A DNA stretch of 64,000 nt. Origin: Bettongia penicillata ogilbyi. Taxonomy: Eukaryota; Chordata; Mammalia; Diprotodontia; Potoroidae. The notes below the pieces were generated by a model that was not told where the DNA came from, did no database searches, and worked only from the letters and a program-made list of their open reading frames with translations. A program made the translations under genes and the position numbers. This document shows positions 59,303 to 64,000 of this stretch, piece after piece. Location of the stretch: contig JAJHZJ010000400.1 in assembly GCA_023548195.1 (NCBI GenBank), forward strand, positions 310,001-374,000, read 5' to 3'. How positions within the stretch are numbered: position 1 is the first letter of the stretch; each line of letters opens with the position of its first letter.

Positions 59303-59427
59303 TCTCTGCATAAAAAACCTGAGGGAGCTGAGTCTGGGAGATGGCCCTGCCCCACCCTGCTCTATTACTCAAGGCCTCTGCATAAAGGCCCTGAGGGAGC
59401 TGAGCCTGGGAGGCGGCCCTGCCCCCA
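59303..59427 (+). repeat. Tandem 72-bp unit in the HAL1 5'UTR
   Basis: Copies starting at 59303 and 59375 share tctctgcataaa, ctgagggagctgag and tgggag..ggccctgcccc, with several substitutions. The arrangement recalls the monomer promoters of rodent L1; promoter function is inference. Confidence 0.8.
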
Positions 59428-59574
59428 CCCTAGCACCAGAACTAAAGCTACATTGATTAGCAGCTGGGCGGGCGGCACGGAAAGCCCATTTGAATCTCAG
59501 AGCCCAAGCACTAGCTGGGCGGATCTAGGCGGGGGTGGACAGGAATCTCAGAAGTCAAGTAACTGGCTGGGAAA

Positions 59575-60668
59575 ATGCCTAGAAAAGGGAAGAAAAATAA
59601 GGCTATAGAGAGCTTTTTTCCAACAAATGCAAATGATCCCGACATTCGGATCTGATGACGAGGACGTATTCTTGCCATCAGGGAAAGACGTGGAGGGCAG
59701 GGACTCGGTACCCCAGACACCCCAGGGGGATGTCAGGTGGGCTCAGGCCTTGGAATAGCTCAAAAAGGATTTTGAAAAGCAAGTTAGACAGGTGGAGGAA
59801 AAACTGGGAAGAGAAATGAGAGAGATGCAAGAAAAGTATGAAAAACGGGTCAATACCTTCGTTAAGGAAACCGAAAAAAACGCTGAAGAAAATAACACCT
59901 TGAAGAATAGGCTCACTCAATTGGCAAAAGAGGTTCAAAAAGCCAATGAGGAGAAGAATGCTTTCAAAAACAGAATTAGCCAAGTGGAAAAAGAGGTCCA
60001 ACAGCTCAGTGAATTTAATAGTGCTCTCAAAATTAGAATGGAACGGATGAAGTCTAATGACTTTACAAGAAATCACCAAACAAAACCAAAAGAATGAAAA
60101 AATGGAAGAGAATGTGAAATATCTCATGGGAAAAACAACTGACCTGGAAAATAGATCCAGGAGAGACAATCTAAAAATTATGGAACTACCTGAAAGTCAT
60201 GATCAAAAAAAGAGCTTAGACATTATCCTTCATTAAATTATCAAGGAAAACTGCCCTGACATTCTAGAACCAGAGGGCAAAATAAGTATTGAAAGAATCC
60301 ATCGATCACCACCTGAAAGAGATCCAAAAAGAGAAACTCCTAGGAACATTGTGGCCAAATTCCAGAACTCCCAGCTCAAGGAGAAAATCTTACAAGCAGC
60401 TAGAAAGAAACAATTCCAGTACTGTGGAAATACAATCAGGATAACTCAAGATCTAGCAGCTTCTACATTAAGGGATCGAAGGGCGTGGAATAGGATATTC
60501 CAGAAGTCAAAGGAACTAGGACTGAAACCAAGAATCACCTACCCAGCAAAACTGAGTATAATACTTCAGGGGAAAATATGGTCTTTCAATGAAACAGAGG
60601 ACTTTCAAGCATTCTTGATGAAAAGACCAGAGCTGAAAAGAAAATTTGACTTTCAAACACAAGAATGA
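59575..60668 (+). pseudogene. HAL1 ORF1, nearly complete but broken
   Basis: Starts at the ATG of aaaatgcctagaaaaggg, giving a basic N-terminus (MPRKGKKNKA). A long coiled coil follows (about 59790-60050, heptads rich in Glu, Lys and Asn), then the RRM-like region (ENRSRRDNLKI...ESHDQKK) and the C-terminal domain with ILQAARKKQFQYCGNTIRIT and RITYPAKLSIILQG, ending at 60668. ORF1p is the RNA-binding trimer of the L1 RNP. Breaks: a frameshift near 59650, a TAG at about 59756, a frameshift near 60070 and a TAA at about 60235. Otherwise close to the family layout, about 360 codons. Confidence 0.87.
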
Positions 60669-60789
60669 GAAGAAGCATGAAAAAGTAAACAGCAAAGAGA
60701 AGTCTTAAGGGACTTACCAGAAGTGAACTGTTTACATTCCTACATGGAAAGAGAATATTTGTAACTCTTAAAACTTTTCAGTATCTGGG

Positions 60790-60862
60790 TAGTTGGTGGG
60801 ACCACACACACACATGTACACACATGCATGCACACACACATACACAAATGCACACACATACA
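60790..60862. repeat. (CA)n-rich tract inside the HAL1 tail
   Basis: Interrupted CA repeat (acacacatgtacacacatgc...) just after ORF1; the other copies have a short 'atgcatatag' at this position, so it is an expansion. Confidence 0.88.
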
Positions 60863-61700
60863 GAGACAGAGAGCACAGAGTGAATTGAATAGGATGGGAC
60901 CATAGCTGAAAAGAAATTAAGGTAAATGGTGAGAGAAAAATGTAGTGGGAGGAAAGAGGGTGAAATGGAATGGGGTAATTATATGTCAATTAAGAGGCAA
61001 GTAGGAGACTTTTTAGTGGAGGGAAAAAGAGGAGAGATGAGGAAAAAAAAAACAATTAGTTTACCCTCATCACATTTGACTAAAGAAAGGAATAAAATGC
61101 ACACTCATTTTGGTATGAAAACCTATCTCACAGTATAGGAAAGTAGGGGAGAAGGAGATAAGCAAGGGGGGGGATGATGGAAGGGAGGGCAAAGGGAGGA
61201 GGGAGCAATTTGAAGTCAACACTTGGGGAGGGACAGGATCAAAAGAAAGAAGATAAAGAATGAGGGGCAGGATAGGATGGAGGGTAATTCAGTTAGTCTT
61301 ACACAACATGACTGTTGTCGAATTCATTTGCAAAACTACACAGATATGGCCTATATGGAATTGCCTGCCTTCCCAAAGGGAATGGGTGGGGAGGGAGGTA
61401 TGGGGAGAATTTGGAACTCAAAGTTTTAAGAACAACTGTTTAGTATTGCTGTTGCTACTAGGAAAGAAGACATACAGTTAATGAGGAATAGAAAGTCATC
61501 TGGCCCTACGGGAGAAAAGAGAAGATGGAGACAAGAGAAGGGAGGGATGACAGAAGAGAGGGCAGATTGGAGATAGGGAAAATTAGATGCTTGGGGTATT
61601 GGGGTGGGGGGAGGGGATAAAAGGAGAGAAAATTTGGAACCCAAAATTTTGCGAAAATGAATGTAAAAAGTTAAATAAATAAATTAATTTAAAAAAAAAA

Positions 61701-61955
61701 GGCAATTTAGGTTGCACAGTGGGCAGAGCTTCAGGCCTGGAGTCAAGAAGACCTGAGTTCAAATCTGACCTCAGATGTTTACTAGTTATGTGACATCAGA
61801 GCAAGGCAATAAACCTTATTTACCTTTTTTTTTCATCAGTAAAATGATCTGGAGAAAGAAAAGGCAAACCACTCCAGTGTCTGCCAAGAAAACGTATAAA
61901 AAGATCATAGAGTTACAGGCGACTTAAATGATTGAGCAAAAACAAAACATGCTTG
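61701..61955 (+). mobile_element. Mar1-type SINE, sense, whose 5' end is the HAL1 target site
   Basis: ggcaatttaggttgcacagt then gggcagagcttcaggcc is the tRNA-like head; gaagacctgagttcaaatct is the B-box region; aaggcaaaccactccagtgt and the RTE-like 'tagagttacaggcgacttaa' tail follow. The head directly follows the HAL1 A tail and is partly repeated in front of HAL1. Confidence 0.85.
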
Positions 61956-61994
61956 GGAACAGAGATTTTTCATTTCATTTTATTTTATTTCTTA

Positions 61995-62075
61995 GTATCT
62001 GTACCCCCAGTGTCAACCATAGTTCCTGACATGTTGTATGTAGTTTAGAAATAGTTAATTGATTTGGAATCTGTT
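61995..62075 (+). mobile_element. L2 3' terminus, sense
   Basis: gtacccccagtgtcaaccat and tagttcctgacatgttgtat then agaaatagttaattga; short and diverged. Confidence 0.5.
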
Positions 62076-64000
62076 GCTGTAGATTTTATTATTATTTTTC
62101 CCTTTTTTTTTGCTAATCAATGCTAGGAATTACTTGTCCTTTTCACAGATATTTTCTTTAATTCATGCCTATAGTCTATGACATCTGGCTTGGCTGATAT
62201 ATGTAGGTTCTAGTCCTTATCCATCTCATTTTCTTGGTCTGGGCTCTGAGGACAAATTCTTGGTAGAGCTAGTCCATAGGGGCTACCACATGCAAACAAT
62301 TAACATTCCCCTAAGTACCAAAGTACCTCTCAACAGATATTTATTGGATGGCAATTTAAAGCTTAGATCCATAAAAATAAAGTGATTTTATCCAATCATA
62401 TAACAAGTTAGTGGTAGAGCAAGACAGAGCTGCTTCTTATTTGCATGTGGCGTGTCTTGTTGATAACAAGGAAAATGACATAATTTTTATAAATTTTCTT
62501 CAAATGAGAAAGACTGAGATTTTCTTCTCCTATATTAACATCAAGAAAAATCTTAGGGTAAAGGTAATTATGGTCCATTTAATAGAAATGTAATACCATC
62601 CAGAAAATATTTTTTAATTTTGGAATAAATAAATTATTTTTTTAGCTCAGAATTTCCTCTGGTAATAAAGCAATCATCAAGTCTAAATGCCGAAAAGATA
62701 ACTCTTGATCCTTTGGATTCAAGGGTACCTTAATCATTTTGAAAGTGAAAAATGACATTTGATTAACATGACATGATTGTGTTGCATGTTTTGCAATAAA
62801 TTACTAATAGAATTACTAAAATCAATACAACCATAGAACTGGAAACATTCCATTTGATGAAAGAAAAAAGACCTCAAAGCAAAAATATGCTACAGATGAA
62901 AGGGAGAAAGATGAAAAGAAGAAAGTAAAGAAAAGAAGGGTCTGTATAAAAATTACATTTAATATTTGGTGATTATCATTAATTACATCTGAGAGACAAA
63001 AAGAATTCATCATCGTGGGTCACACTGAAATGTATTGCTTAATGTATAAGCTCTGGTTAGTATCTATAAGAAGACATCTTCCCAATCTTCCAGAGAATAT
63101 GATTTGAGATAAAATTCTTTTATTCAAAAACGTCATATGTGATGTGATTTAGGCAAGTTGCTTATTTGACCAAAATCAATATCTCATTTCATTTAGTATG
63201 GTTAATTTTTTTTCTAGACCAGGAATTGAAATATGTTTTAAGGAAAGTTTTCTCCCCTTTTGTCTCCCCTCCTCCTCCTCCTCATTTTCCTTCTCCCTCC
63301 CACTCCTCTTTCTCTCTGAAATTAAAAGGAAACACATCTATCCTCTTAGGTAATCAATGAAGCTAGCAATGCATATCAAAATTCTCCCTGTGGTATGTGA
63401 ATTTCTAAAATTGGCTGACAATATATCTGTCACACACATATGTGTGTGATTTTTTCATGTATATACAAATATTTAGAAATGAACCCATCTTCCTTTCTCT
63501 CATTTGCCTTGTAAAATCCATAGCTTCCTTTTGATTTCTTGGTGTTTCTGCCATCTCTGTCCCTATTCTGAAAACTTAAATATTTCCAAAAATAAATGTA
63601 ACAAAGAGGATAAAGCATGAAATATGTTCATCTAAAATTTATTTCAGTTTTGAAATTTGTGTGTTTGTATTTATTGACAATTGTTGAAATACAATAAAGG
63701 GGAAAATGTCACAAACAATTGAAATCTATTTACTGATTTCCATTTCCCCATTTTTGTCCCCAACTCCAAGACTGTGATGCTGAATTATTCAGATAAGTCT
63801 CTTAAATCTTGACTCAGTAAATGCATGCAGGGCTACCCACACAAAATTAGGAAGTTCAAATTTGCCTTGAAAGTGTTGTCTTTTTGCCATTTCAGTTGCC
63901 CTCTTCAGAGATAGCCCTACCTCTTTTAATGTTCTGCTCCCTGAAGTACATCTTCCATATTCTAAATCAAGTTCCTGCTTCTTGTGTCTCCAGACCAGTA
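62075..64000. other. Unassigned, no gene seen
   Basis: AT-rich unique-looking sequence, with a CT-rich run at 63260-63310 (tcc repeats). No coding frame, RNA gene or clear dispersed repeat. Confidence 0.5.

Larger units (their letters stand above)
58815..61700 (+). mobile_element. HAL1 (half-L1) element, full length, best preserved copy
   Basis: 2886 bp from gaagatggcggagtag to a 10-A tail, flanked by a 15-bp target-site duplication with one mismatch. Its parts are a GC-rich 5'UTR of about 760 bp with many CpGs, an ORF1 relic (59575-60668) and about 1 kb of purine-rich non-coding tail. There is no ORF2. Full length, flanking duplication and remaining CpGs make it the youngest LINE-type insertion here. 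HAL1 elements are known to be amplified by L1 in trans. The 5'UTR holds a duplicated 72-bp unit; the tail holds two L1-type 3'-end boxes. Confidence 0.9.

Overview
The window is almost certainly marsupial nuclear DNA: AT-rich, without any convincing intact protein-coding gene, and built mostly from transposable elements of many ages. The marsupial call rests on L1 3'-end and ORF1 sequences, half-L1 (HAL1) elements, Mar1-type tRNA-derived SINEs, an RTE 3' end, and old L2, L3/CR1 and MIR/THER1 copies. I cannot name the species. It reads as intergenic or deep-intronic sequence.

Region by region. 1-4393 is the 5' half of an endogenous retrovirus on the minus strand. Its 5' LTR is at 3907-4393, followed by a tRNA-Lys3-type primer binding site, a splice donor inside a palindrome, a truncated gag, a 1.3 kb block that does not look retroviral, and broken pol fragments (RT thumb/connection, RNase H, integrase) that run off the left edge. 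It is class II (betaretrovirus-like) and sits inside an older HAL1 element (4394-6275). 6390-9700 is a jumble of L1 pieces in both orientations with two SINEs. 10540-11620 holds an L1/HAL1 ORF1 relic followed by a near full-length 7SL RNA pseudogene. 13800-16835 has an antisense L1, a SINE and an antisense HAL1. 24016-26642 is a HAL1 copy flanked by a short direct repeat. 28300-29250 is another antisense L1. 35295-35970 is a SINE interrupted by an RTE 3' end. 37690-40525 is an antisense L1 carrying a clean solo LTR (38687-39143) with a perfect 6-bp target-site duplication. 40575-54130 holds L3/CR1, L2, MIR and L1 3'-end fragments. 54137-54199 is a possible small exon with good splice sites. 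58815-61700 is the youngest-looking HAL1, flanked by a 15-bp target-site duplication that is itself the 5' end of a SINE.

No pathway or operon-like cooperation is visible. The functional story is retrotransposition. L1 machinery presumably moved HAL1, the SINEs and the 7SL copy. RTE machinery may have moved SINEs with RTE-like tails. The retroviral elements left one structured provirus and one solo LTR. Most boundaries of old repeats are estimates made by eye against remembered family features and should be refined with a repeat library.
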